The position numbers and the translations under genes are program-made. A stretch of DNA of 64,000 bases from Henricia sp. BOLD:AAB3569 (taxonomy: Eukaryota; Echinodermata; Asteroidea; Spinulosida; Echinasteridae), in contig JBBELK010000514.1 of assembly GCA_037783545.1 (NCBI GenBank), positions 186,001 to 250,000 on the forward strand. Reading direction: 5' to 3'. Positions 1 to 13,185 of this stretch are shown piece after piece. How positions within the stretch are numbered: the first letter of the stretch is position 1; each line of letters opens with the position of its first letter. The notes under the pieces were generated by a model, which saw only the letters and a program-made list of their open reading frames with translations, was not told the origin of the DNA and searched no databases.

Positions 1-185
1 ATGAATACCTTTGAGTTTTCTCCAATGAATCTGTGCTTTCCGTTGAAAGTCCCATTGCTTTGTGCGTAGTGTGTCGCCGTTTTGACGATAGCGTGTGAGC
101 CATAGCAACAATATCCACGGGGGCGGGGCTAACTAGGCAAACTCGAACTATGCATTGATAAATATATTACCACTATTTGAACCAG
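1..185 (+). other. Intron upstream of the first visible exon
   Basis: No ACC-like coding sequence is visible before the acceptor at 184-185. The preceding exon must end with one base of a split codon (G|AA, Glu). The pyrimidine tract before this acceptor is weak. Nothing else recognised. Confidence 0.6.
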
Positions 186-377
186 AATACATCAAGCATG
201 CAGACCACTACGTGCCAGCTCCGGGCGGCTCCAATAACAACAATTACGCCAACGTGGAGCTCATTCTGGACATTGCTAAGAGGATAAAGGTTGATGCGGT
301 GTGGGCCGGCTGGGGGCATGCTTCTGAGAACCCTAAACTACCTGAGATGCTACACAAGAATGGAATTGCCTTCATCG
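186..377 (+). CDS. ACACA: ACC exon 1 (biotin carboxylase)
   Basis: Biotin carboxylase N-terminal half. Reads [15 protein letters not shown] then [15 protein letters not shown] and [16 protein letters not shown], the hallmark ACC BC segment. It enters in phase 1 (first base of the Glu codon is in the upstream exon) and leaves after the first base of a Gly codon at donor GTAAAG (378). The acceptor is CCAG at 182-185; an in-frame ATG at 155 lies in the intron and is not the start. Confidence 0.95.
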
Positions 378-3300
378 GTAAAGTTTTCAATTTGTTTTAA
401 TTATTTGGGTCATTCTGCGAAGTTGAGGCATAGTTTCCCTATGCCGCAACTAGTTTTCCTATTCCTCAATTGACTATTAAAACATTGTTCCCAGTTCTTG
501 CCTCTAAAAACAATTGTAAATTCTTTAAAATAGGGTTTCGTTTAAACGTTCGGCAAAACCGGTTTTGAAATTTTTTTTTTCGGTTAATCGGTTAAACGTC
601 CCATCCCTAGTTTGTAAATAAAGATCTTTTAACCTAAGGGCTTGTTTTGTCGTAAAGTCATATATTTACCTTTATTTTTCATGCCAGGCCCCTCTGAGAA
701 AGCCATGTGGGCTCTCGGAGACAAGATTGCGTCAAATATCGTCGCGCAAAGTGCAAACGTTCCCACATTGCCGTGGAACGGCGACAATCTGCGCATTGAT
801 AGGACGGATCCGGAAGAAGATGCAAGGAATGGTCACACCATCACCGTGCCCAATGAGATCTATCAGAAGGGTTGTGTGAAGGATGCTGAGGAGGCTTTGC
901 AGGTAGGAATAGGACTCCGGTTTGGGCCCTTTTTTAATGAATAATTGAATTGTTTTTTCATAATCGGCGTCAAGTGCGCCACGTTAAGCCTAGCGTACAT
1001 CGACATTGCAACTGCTGTTCAGTTGCTGTTCATGTGTGCGTAGCGCGCATCGACAGAAACTGATTAGTTCCGCAACTAGCGGCAACTGGGAGCATCCAGC
1101 TATATCTACATTTCCAGAGTGCGCACATCGACACAGCAACTCGGTAAAGCGCAGAGTGCATTGCCCTTGCAACTGGAAGCAACTGTGCTTGCAGTTGCTG
1201 TCGATGTGCGCGCACGTGATCAGATGCACGCGAGCAACTGGCAGCAACTAGTTGCAAGTACGCGTACATCGACGCAACTGGGTACAACTAGTTGCCAGAA
1301 AGTAGAACATGAGCAACTCGCGGCAACTGGGATTTTTTCAGTTGCCGGTAGTTGCAAGTGCGCGTATATCGACCTTTTTGAGCAACTGATCAGTTGCTCC
1401 CAGTTGCTCCTAGTTGCCGGAAACACCAGTTGCCACTAGTTGCTTCCAGTTGCAAGGTGGATGTACGCTCGGCTTTAGGGAACACTCTGGCGATTTTCTG
1501 TGAGTAAACTTTTGCGGCATCTGTCAAAGTTTTTCCATTGTTTTCGTCATTTGTACTTTTCTGGAAGGCATATGTTTCTGCATTAAGCTGTAAAAACCTG
1601 AACCTCGTATGCTGATGATTTTGCTGCAATGTGAATGGATTTCCAGTGAGTTTTTGAAGTGCGCCAAGTTAGGGGACATTACTATAATGAACCTTTTAAA
1701 AAAAGAGCATTTTGCTAGTAAAACGTTCCTTCTTGAGAGTTAATTTTCACAACTCCTCCCCTGAACAGCACGCTGAACGCATCGGGTTCCCCATCATGAT
1801 CAAAGCTTCAGAGGGCGGAGGCGGTAAAGGCATCCGCAAGGTGGAGAATAAAGAGGATTTTGGCGTCATGTTCAGACAGGTGCAAAATGAAGTGCCGGGA
1901 TCGCCAGTCTTTGTCATGAAGTTGGCTAAAAGGTAGGCAGATGACTCATCTGAACAGACCACTCGTCTGAATAGACGACGTGACTAAAGTTGACTTCACT
2001 ATTAGGATTGAGTTGGTTTGACTGAAAAGTTGTCCCGTTACTGCTTTCATCAGAAGCCATAAACCCAGGATTACTAAAAATGAGGCAATCAATTAAGTCA
2101 CTTAAAACATTTCCGATCCCCAATTTGAAATTGTATACCTACATTTTCGCAGTTTGTACTAGTTTCAAATTCAACAAGAGAACTTTCAGGGTCAGAGTGA
2201 AATAAGCGAAATCGTCCCAGTTATATCCATATAACCTTACCTTTATCAAATACTTGAAAATTGCCACTCTCCATCAAGACTGAAAACTATAAAATCATCG
2301 TTTATGCTAAATAATTATATACTCTCCCAAAAAGAAACAATTTAAAAAAATATATAAATTCTTGATTAGAACAGAAGTTTGTTGAATGCAGTGAACTTGT
2401 GGATAACAAGACACTTATCGACCAATCACTTTGGAATCACTTCCACGGTACCCCACTTTGTGGGGTACCGTGGCCGAGTGGTTTGGGTCATTGACTCGCA
2501 ATCATGGATGAAAACTTGGGGTTGCGGGTTCGAATCCGGCTGCGGTACCTGTGCCCTTGGGCAAGGCACTCGACACACTTGCTCCATCCTTCGGAAGGGA
2601 TGTAAAGCCGTTGGTCCAGTGTGTTAGGTAATGGTAACGCACTCTAAAGATCCCAGAGCATTCTTTCGTGAAGAGCAAGGAGGTTCCCCGGTGTCTCTGG
2701 CCATTTCTAATTCTTCATGGGTTTCCTCACGCTTGCGAGTGACAGTGCAATGAGCACTATTGAGGAATCCTTGGTATGAATACCAGAAAGAAATAATAAA
2801 TAATAAATAAATGATTATAGTATGTTTTAATTGTTTTGGTTTTGGTTTTGTTTTGTTTTGTTTCAGTGCCCGACATTTGGAGGTTCAGCTAATTGGCGAC
2901 AAGTACGGGAACGCCATCTCCCTGTTTGGGCGTGACTGCTCCATCCAACGCCGTCATCAGAAGATCATTGAGGAGGCACCTGCAACCGTGGCACAGCCGC
3001 ATGTCTTCAGACAGATGGAGAAGGTGGGTTTAACTTTTAATATTGTTTGTGCTTGAAGAGTTTTATCCACTTGACGCCGGAGGACGTGTAAACACGTTAT
3101 GGCGGTTGATGTCAGCTTTGCTCCTGTCTTCCACAGTTGATGTGCAAACGTGTCCATTGTCCACCATTCATTTGTACACGCAGTGTTTTGAACTTGACGG
3201 CTGTATGACGCCTGTCAGTGTTGGATCACACTCTTAACCGTTACAAATAGTTTTATGCCCCTGTGTGATTGAAGATATGCATGATTAAAACCAACCTGAG

Positions 3301-6300
3301 TAAAAGTCAGCTCCGTACTTCATCTAACTTTTGAGAAAACGGGCAAAAAAATCACCTCGCCCTCAACCACTTCGCCCTAAAACACGGCCTGTGCACGAAG
3401 TGGTTTTGGGTTGAGTGGCTTTTGGGCGAAGTGGTTTTGTGGGAAAGTGGTGTTTGGGCGAAGTGGTTTTTGGGTGAAGTGAATTTTCGTCTCATGAGAC
3501 AAAAATTCATTGTTTTACTCATTTCTCAAATACTACATCCTCTTGCAACAGTGCCCCTTTAACGCACTCCCTCACTCCTGCGTACAGTGGCCCTGTTGAA
3601 AAAGGCCCCATTTCGCGGTGGGACTAGCGACAGAAATCTTGTCGCCTCGGTTGGACCAATCAGGACGCTTGGCAGTGCATTGTACCATGATTGCAGGCAT
3701 TCAAATGTAACGCGCGCAGATTGTAAACACCGTGTATGCATGTGATACATGTACTCGGTAATGCTGGCCGTTGTCCGCGTCGACGATTGGCTGCTATTTA
3801 AAGCATACTGGGGAATCCGTTCCATTACATTCGTCAGCATGCATCCCTGTTATTAATTTGAAAAACTGCGCAGTAAATTAAGATCGTCGTTTGAAAGTTT
3901 GGTAGGAATGGGACAGTCATAAGGAACGGAACCCAATACAATTTCTGGAAAGTATAGAAATTGTTTCTTTTCGGCATAACATGACCGAATTGATTAAATT
4001 ACATCAAAATGACTCGGGCGTGAGTTGGCTCAAGACAACAGCCGGCTCACTCCACAGATTTGCGTGTGTTTCCTCAGGGTATTGTTACGTCGCTTTGTAG
4101 AGTGGAAATTCCCTGATATCTCAGGATGAAATACTATAGCACTTCAGACAAAACCATTTCATGTTTATATTGTGTAAGTTATATGTAAATTTGTGAACAT
4201 TTTTGATTTTCGAGATACCAACCATGTGTTCTACCTTTAAAGGCACAGGCTCGTCATCATTGCGCACGCGCCAAATTCATGCCACAAAATACGCAGCTCA
4301 ATAGCAAAGGCATGGAGCTGCGTTTTTCGTGGCACGAATTTGGCGCGCGCGCAATGCTGACGAGCCTGTGTCTTTAACCCTGGAGTGCTGTGAGTTTACT
4401 ATACTTGTTTTATTCCCAGGCTGCAGTCAAACTAGCCAAGTTAGTGGGCTACTGCAGTGCAGGCACTGTGGAGTATTTATACAACGATCATGACAGCTCC
4501 TTCTACTTCCTGGAACTCAACCCACGGCTGCAGGTAGAGCATCCATGCACTGAGATGGTAGCTGGGGTTAATCTACCTGCTTTACAGCTACAGGTATGCA
4601 ATAAATAAAAGCTTTTCAGACAATTACAGCGCGTCTTACATACATGTAGAGGAAGATGATCAGTGCATTCTTCCAATTAAATATTCACAAAGAATCTACT
4701 TTTTAATAAGAGAATGAAGGTGTGATCTTAACCCCAACACTCCTCAATCCTTCAAAATCAGTACGACTTACTCCCTAGGGGTTATATTTAGGGACTAAAA
4801 ATAGGTTTAGCCAGTCTTAAACATGCGTTTCAAACTGGCTAGGGTCCTGGGCGCTGATAATGGCCCGAGCTGCCAGGCAAGGGTCATTATCAGCACCCAG
4901 GGCCATTATCAATGCTTGCTGTGCGTCAAGTTTGTTCTAGCGCGCGTTACACGTAATGCAGGCGTGCTGTACGCGCAAGCACGGGACCGGGTAGATTTTG
5001 TCATAGTGCACATTTTGCTTTTGGGCGCGTGCAGTTTCTGTGTGCGTGTGCGTGTTCCATACGCGGTGATTAGGGCACGGGCACAAATGCCAGCCAGCCG
5101 GCTGGTCTTTATCACTGGTCTTTATCGTCCGTTTAAAACTGCCCACGTGATGTGCTCTCAGCCAATAGGATGCGTAAACTGTCTAAGGTATTTATGAATG
5201 TACATTCTAACTTAAATTGTACATTTAAGACCAGCTGGGGACCTCAATGCATCATGATTGTCCAAATTCTTAGCCGGTCTTTAAATGTACTGTTTAAGAC
5301 GGCTAAACATACATTTTCATTCCTATTCATAAACACCTTTTTGTGTAAATTAGTAGTATTCCCCAAAAATCTTTGACGGGTAAAACTTTGCTGTTTTTCA
5401 CATGTCGCGTTCATTCAAACTGCAGCACGTCAATTGTGTGCAATGCCGGAGTGTTGTATGTGTGTACACATATATGTAAACTTACACACATTTTTGCCAC
5501 ACTGTGTCAAATTGTTTTTTGGCATGTTTTTGTGAGCGTGCACATTTCCATATGTTTTGAAGCTGACTAGGGTATTAAAAGTGTTCAAAGGCCCTACATG
5601 TATGTATCATTCGCAAGAAACAACTTTTTGCAGATTTGTGGAATAAGAGTGTAAAATATCTAAGAAAGAATGTTGGTAAACTAGCCTGAAGAAATTTTAG
5701 CTACTTAGATGCATCAATGCTTCACAAAACGTTGAAAATCTATATGGATTTTGTGTACAAGTGAATGGTAAAAAAAGTCCCGTGCACAGGACCTTTTTAG
5801 AAAACCACCTTCGGTTGTCAATTTCCAGCATGAAATACCATTTTTGACGGAAATAAATTCATGTGGTGTTTGTTACCATTGCTATCAACACTTTGAGTAA
5901 GGTTTTTCTTGTCAACTCATGAAAAACAAAATTGGGTCATTGCAAATGATACAATGGGCCTTTAAAACCAGCCATGCCATTATCATCCATTACGGCCACC
6001 CATGACATACTGTCGGCCAATAGGAATGTGTAAACTGTCTATAAAAGGTATTTGTGAATTGAACTTGAAACTATAGACTACTAAAGTGTGACGTCAGTTG
6101 CCATGGTAATTGGGTCTAAACATTTGCTGGTAATCTGAAACGCCTATTGGGAAAGCGCAGTAGTCACTTTAGTAGTCTATATGGTCTCTTGATGAAGATT
6201 TTAAAAGTTAAAGATAGTATACATGATTGTTAAAGTTTTATCCCCCTGTGTGATTGAAGATATGCATGATTAAAACCAACCTGAGCAAAAACCAGCTCCG

Positions 6301-9300
6301 CACAGTCAAAAAAAGTAAGAGAAAACAGTAAAAAAAGGGTTTGCAGTCTTTTTGCCCCAAAACCACTTCGCCCTGAACCATTTCGCCCTAAACCACGGCC
6401 TGTACACGAAGTGGTTTTGGGGCGAAGTAGCATTTGGGCGATGTAGTGTTTGGACGAAGTAATTTTGGGCGAAATGGCACTCGGACGAAGTGGTTTGGGG
6501 CGAAATGGCACTTGGGCGAAATGGTTTTGGGGCGAATTGAATTTTCGTCTCATGAGAGGAAAACTAATTGGTTTACTCATTTCTCAAAGACTATAGCACT
6601 TCAGACAAAACCATTTCAGGGGAAGTTTTCTACGGTCATCATGTTTATATTGTGTAAGTTAGACGTACATTTCTGATTTTGGAGATTACCAGTGATGTAT
6701 ACTGCCTTTAATGACAACGTGGGTTTCCATTGGGTTTTGCTTTTATAGGTTGCTATGGGAATTCCACTGCACAGAATGAAAGATATTCGAGTTTTGTATT
6801 CAGAGAGCCCCTGGGAGGATACACGCATCGATTTTGACAAGTCAGTAGCTTTTAACCCTATTTTGTTACCGTATCTCTCACATTTTGACCCACATTTTTC
6901 CCAATTTTAAATTCCACAAACTCTTTTTTACAGCCACTTTCAAGCCATCCGTAAAATTGTTGCCGTCCTGTGAAAATGTTTAATATTAAAATTTGCTTTT
7001 GAATCACGATTTTATCAATTAATTTTATACCAAAAATAGATCGTGTAAGTTGACCTTGAGATTCATTGACTTCCGGGGACCACGTATACGAGCTAAAGCG
7101 CGTGCAGCGACCGTTTTCTCGGTACCATTTTCGCTTCACGTCAAAAAAAGCAGTTTCACCAAATAATTCGGTGTCCACTTAAAAAATTCTTAAAATCCTA
7201 TTTATTAGGCCCAACAAAAAAATGGTGTGCTTACGGTAACCCGACCTACCTGAAATTTTTTAGGCTAAATTGCCGACCTCAAACTTTTTATTGCTAATTT
7301 TCAAGTTGATAATTTTAAATGAGCACTATTTGCAATAATTTCCAACGAACATAACATTTTCTACACTTGTACATGAACATGGTTAATAGTGTTAATAGTG
7401 AGTTTCAAACACTGCAAAACAACACGCAAATGCATGAACTGAAATGTAAACAAAAATGACAAAATAAAAATATTTTCCTACCTACCTACCTGGATTTTTT
7501 TTTAGGCCGTTACCGCAAACGCACCATTTATTTTGTTTGGCCTTAATTGTGGGGGAAAGTTAATTGGACAAAAAGTTCATGAAATTATAAATCTGACCTT
7601 TAACTTTCGTCTCTGAGATATACTGTTAACCTTGGATGCAATATAAAAACCATGCAGTGCATCGCTGGTAGTCTGCAGGTGTCGCGGATATTTTGGCGCG
7701 GATATTTTGGCGCGTATACGATGAAATCAAAAGTACTTGATTCGACTTCCGACGGTCTTTTACGATTTTTCTGTCCTGGCCGTGTGTACTTTATTTGTTT
7801 GGGTTTTTGTTGGTGGTTTTATCTACTCTCAACAGAAGGGAATGTTGAAGTTGACGTTCAAACCAGATATTTGTTTAGCCACGTTAATATTTCTGAGATG
7901 CACCAAGTCTTAGCTCGGACAACATTTTTTTCATTTTATTTATTGAATCAGTAAAATTTAAGGTGCCTTTTTCATTTATTGTCATTTGGGCGCTTACAAA
8001 CGCGGTACGGTAAAGTGACAATTCAAAGAATATCTCCACAACGTTAAAAACCCATTGCCATTCCCTGACTGGTCCCCAGAGAAGTGTGACCCGCCGCGAG
8101 ACTTACACGGTCTATTATTATTATTAATTAGGTTTGCCAATACAAAAATGAGAATATTTGTATCCTCAAATCGTTAATTGAATATTTCATTTTGATAAAA
8201 TATTTTAATATCTTTCACTTTCCTATAACTTGGGTTGAATCTGGACATCTGCTGGATTAATTTTGACTAACTGAACAGCTTTTTGCTATAGCACAATCCA
8301 GTAGGAAGATTCATAGTTTGTCTGTTTTTTAAAATTTTATTTCCTTATAGCCCGTTGGTCCTGCCCGAACCCAAAGGTCATGTCATTGCATGCAGAATCA
8401 CCAGTGAAAACCCTGATGAGGTATGTATGTATCATACATGTACATAGAATTACAGCCGAGTTATTCCAGAAATTAAGGGTCCAAAAGTGTAAATTGTTTT
8501 GGATGATAAAATTTAATTTAATGGCGCCAAATATAATTCATTATGCTTTCCCTTGAGTATCCATAAAAAAATCATCCAGAGATCTCAGTTAATTTCCACT
8601 CTGCTAAGGCGCGAGGTCAAAATAGAAGCGGTTTGTATACCGGGAAACGGTACATAAACGATACACCATTGCACGGTTTTTAGTGAACAAGCAAACGATT
8701 CGACTTGTCTGGCCAGGCGATAGATGATTGGCAATGTTCAACCCGGCCCACTTTCGCTGAACAATAAAGAGCTTATCGGATTACGGGCTATTGTGTGACT
8801 ATTCCTGGCCGACTCACTGCCACTGTTTATTACGTGACCTTGTTAAACAAGGGTGTTTAACCACAACCCATTCATGTCCTGCGGTGCGCCCGGCTGGAGG
8901 GTCGGGTGGCTCCATTTGAAGTCGTCGACCGGCTCCATTTGAAGTCGTCGACCAGTAGCAGCCTTTTGTTCCCTTCGTGCAGGCGGCTAGTTGGAAACGG
9001 TTCCCTTCAAACCGGCACAATGTTTTCTGTCAACAGAGAAATGATTTGAAGAGGGATTAACTCTAAACGTTTACCGGTATACAGACCGTTTATATTTTGA
9101 CCTCGCGCCTAAGCGACGTTACAATGCCCTGAGGAAATCCACGCAAATCTGTAAAGTAAGGCGGCTGTTGCATTCAGCAAACACACGCCCGAGTCATTTT
9201 GATGTAATTTAATCCATTTGGTCATGTTATGCCGAAAAGAAATGATTTCTATACTTTCCAGAAATTGTACTAGGTTCTGTTCCTTATGACTGTCTCATTC

Positions 9301-12300
9301 CTACCAACCTTTTCGGCGACGATCTTATTTACTCCGCAGTTTTTCAAATTAATAACAGTGATGCATGCTGACTAACGTGAATGGAACAGATTCCGCTGTA
9401 TGCTTTAAATAGCAGCCAATCCCAGACACGGACACGGCCAGCATTACCGATTACATGTATCACACTGCATACACAGTGTTTACAATCTGCGCGCGTTACA
9501 TTTGAATGTCTGCAATGCACCGCCAAGCGTCCTGATTGGTCCAGAGAGGCGACAAGTTTTCTGTCGCTTGTTCCCCAGTGAAATAGGGCCGGTTACAGCA
9601 GGCCCTCGGTACGCACGAGTAGAAGAGTGCGTTAAAGGGGCACTGTTGCAAGAGGATGTACAAATGTAGAAAAATGCACTTGCTAACAAAGATTGAAATC
9701 ACTACATTTAAGCTCGTTTTCTCTATCTGAAAGTCAAATAACTAAGAATGCTTGCAGGCTGCCAATATTCATATTTGGGTCTGTCCACACTAATGGACCT
9801 ATTTGACCAGTGTAGATAAGTAAAACAAACAAGTAAATATAACATGAAGTATTTGAAGCATGTTGTCCCATTTTGCTCCTTTACATTCTGTATCACCTAT
9901 TTTCTCCAATATCCAAAATAGGCCAATTATTCTGAAATTCTAAGAAATTACGGGGGTTTCTTAAAGACATTATGTTCATAACATGGACGGACACTTGTAT
10001 CTGGAAAGTGATAATGGAATTAATTATATTTCAACATAATACCCACTTCAAATCTAGCAACACTAAACGATTTCCCCATCTCAACATCAGGCAATTTCTA
10101 GGTAATTCTTTAAAAATATGATGAAAAATATGTCATGTACGTAACATGGACGTACATATTGTGAACATTTTCCGTCAATGTTACAAACATAATACATGTA
10201 AATTTTAATACATTTATCCCAGTTAAGAAGACTACTTTTTATTCATGATATTGTCACAATTTCTAAAGTTGTAAAGTAAAGTCAGGAGAGTGAACATAAT
10301 CCTTGGAAGACTTGGGATGTACTCGGAATAAAAAAAATAATCAAAATCAATTATATCATTTTTATCAACTTTTCCCCAAAAATGACACATCAAATGTGCC
10401 CATTAGTGTGGACAGACCCATTTACAAGAAACCTATCTGATGTGCATTTTGCAGGTATCATTTTCCACCTTTTTCACAGTTATGTTTTAATTTTTAAAAG
10501 TGTGTAATGTATTAATTATACAAGATTGTCTTTTATGTTTCACATAAATCCTGTTAGAACAAGTAAACTCCTCAAAAAAAGTTCGGAAAGTCACGTTTGA
10601 CTGATGATTTCTCTCTTGTTACTAAATCATTTCCCTTGAATTTGGTATCATTGGAAAGCCCTGTTATTCCTCTTTACGATGATGTGTCATTTGTTACGAT
10701 TAAGCAATTGGGGGATGTGCAGCACAGCTGAATACGGGGGCGGGTGTAAAGTGAAATGTCACAAAATGCATTGCTATTGTCAAAAAGTGCATTGACACAT
10801 TCCCATCCTCCAAGCAAAAGGGGAATGCACTGCATGACAACAGCAATGCAATTCATGACATTTCACTTTCCACCCGCCCCCGTATTCAGCTGTGCTGCAC
10901 ATCCCCCAATTGCTTAATCATAACGAATGACACATCATCGTAAAGAGGAATAACAGGGCTTTCCAATGATATAAAATTCAAGGAAAATTATTTTGCAACA
11001 AGAGATAAATCGTCAGTCAAACTTGACTTTCCGAACTTTTTTTGAGGAGTTTAGATGCAGTAATAGATGCAGTAATACTTCAGAAAACCATAAAAATCCA
11101 TGCATAGTTTTTGTGTTGAATAAATGAAAAAAAAATTCACAAAAAAAAAAGTACCTTTAGTTGGTCATTTCTTCCACAAAGGTACCATTTTACACGGGAA
11201 GAAATCATGTGGTGTTTGTTACCATTGCTGTCAACACCTTGTCGGGTTTCTCTTGTCAACTCACAAAGTACAATTTTGGGTCATTGCAAATGATGTATAG
11301 AGCCTTTGCACGGCGGCCATGACAGGGGGCAGTCTCATTGTCACCATGTGTCATGCATGAGTAGGTGCTTTGTGGTTCTATTGTTACATCATTTAAATAA
11401 GAAAACCTACCCCCTGTCATGGCCGCGGGTGCAGAAGCTCTAATAGGGCTTTAACCATGTGACTTTTCATGCTGATGCGAACAAGCACAAAAACTGGCCA
11501 GGTACATCCTGAGTATTGGAATAGGTGAATCAATCATTATTTTTGGTTTCTTTAACATTTAGGGTTTCAAGCCAAGCTCAGGCACAGTAACCGAGCTGAA
11601 TTTCCTGAGTAGCACTAACGTGTGGGGTTACTTCAGCGTGGCAGCGTCAGGAGGCCTGCATGAGTTTGCCGATTCTCAGTTTGGTCATTGCTTCTCATGG
11701 GGTGAAGAAAGAGAAGTAGCAAGAGAGTAAGTCACAACTTTGTTTAGCCATTTTTGAGAATGTGTCAGTTGACCCTTATCACTGTGCATCCATCTTTGTC
11801 TTGTCGTGTATGTGTCGGCACGATCAGTGCGTCTGAGATACCATGTGCAGGGATGTCAGTCTACTGGCTATTGCCGAAATTCCGGCTTATTCTTATTTTG
11901 GAAAAATAATTCCGGCAAAATAAAGCCGGAAAAATAAACGGCCGGAAATAATATTTTCAACTCTTCAAGTCCAAAAGAACGTGGAAAATTGTCTCACTTA
12001 CTGATCAACGATGTCCGGATATGCCCTATGTCATGTATACTACATGTAGAGCCTATGTACCGGGTACATGATTTGCACACATGTAGTATGTCTGTATCCC
12101 GGCTATAATTATTCACGGCTAAAGTACCACGAAACCAGACTATTGATCAGAAATACATAGACTATAGAGGGCGCTGTATCCATACAGCAGTGGTGCCGGT
12201 GACATTGCACACTGTCAATGTAGGCCTACATGTACATACTGTGCTGGCAAGGCTTTGTGCACATCTACGTACGTACGTACGTACGTACGTACGTACGTAC

Positions 12301-13133
12301 GTACGTACGTACCTACACGCATAGTGGATTTTTTTTTCCCGGCCCTGAAGGTAAGAGCCACTGGCATCCTTGCATGTGATAGCGTTTACAATTTTCCGTT
12401 ATTGTTTTGAGAGAATCACTGTCTGCTGTGCGTTTTCGTGATCACGCCATGCATTTGCATTGATATGCACACGGCACAGGACCCAACTATTTTTCCTGCA
12501 AGCCTTGCTTTGGTTATGTTTATTTGAATAAGAAACATAGGGAACATGGCTGCACCGTGATGAAGGTCTGTACATAAAATACTCTCCCACTGTGCATTTT
12601 TGTCTTGCTCAGGTTTGCATCCGGCCTCCCCAACAATTTTCTGTGTTGGTTTGCGTTGAATTATTATTTGTTTTTGGCAAGGTATAGACACACATCTTGC
12701 CTTTTTTCATCGACTTTGCATCTCATATTTTGTTGCCACTGCGGACAATGGACGCCAAGCCGACTTAACCCTCCGGGAAGGGAGCCTACCAGTTGCCGAC
12801 TGGCTAATTATGCGTTTTTTTAAATTACTCTGCGTATGAATTTAGTTAAAATCTCATTTTCCACTTTGTACATTATATACGCTTGAGAAACATATTGTAG
12901 AATTTGTGTGGCCTGGGTAAGTACAGTTACAAGCTACCAGGCCAGCAGTCCCACATGGGAATTCCCACATGGGAATTTCCCATTGATGCAGTTGATGAAA
13001 TTGAGCAATTGGGAACTGGAATGATGTCTCTGTTGGGCACGTTCTTTTCAGTCAACCGTTTTTTTTGTAGCTTTGTTTTTTGCGTATTTAGCTATAAACG
13101 GAGTAAAAGGAAGTTTTGACTGCCCATTTAGCC

Positions 13134-13185
<52 letters not shown>

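Noticed and set aside
155..185. ATG at 155 as ACC start codon
   Set aside because: The ACC similarity begins after the CCAG acceptor at 185, and the family has ~180 more residues upstream, including the start of biotin carboxylase.
1006..1439. Cys- and Gln-rich frames on both strands
   Set aside because: By-products of the CAACTGG/CCAGTTG array element.
4823..5197. 124-codon + frame
   Set aside because: Lies in dispersed repeat BB; the frame is not kept in the second copy at 57236-57790.
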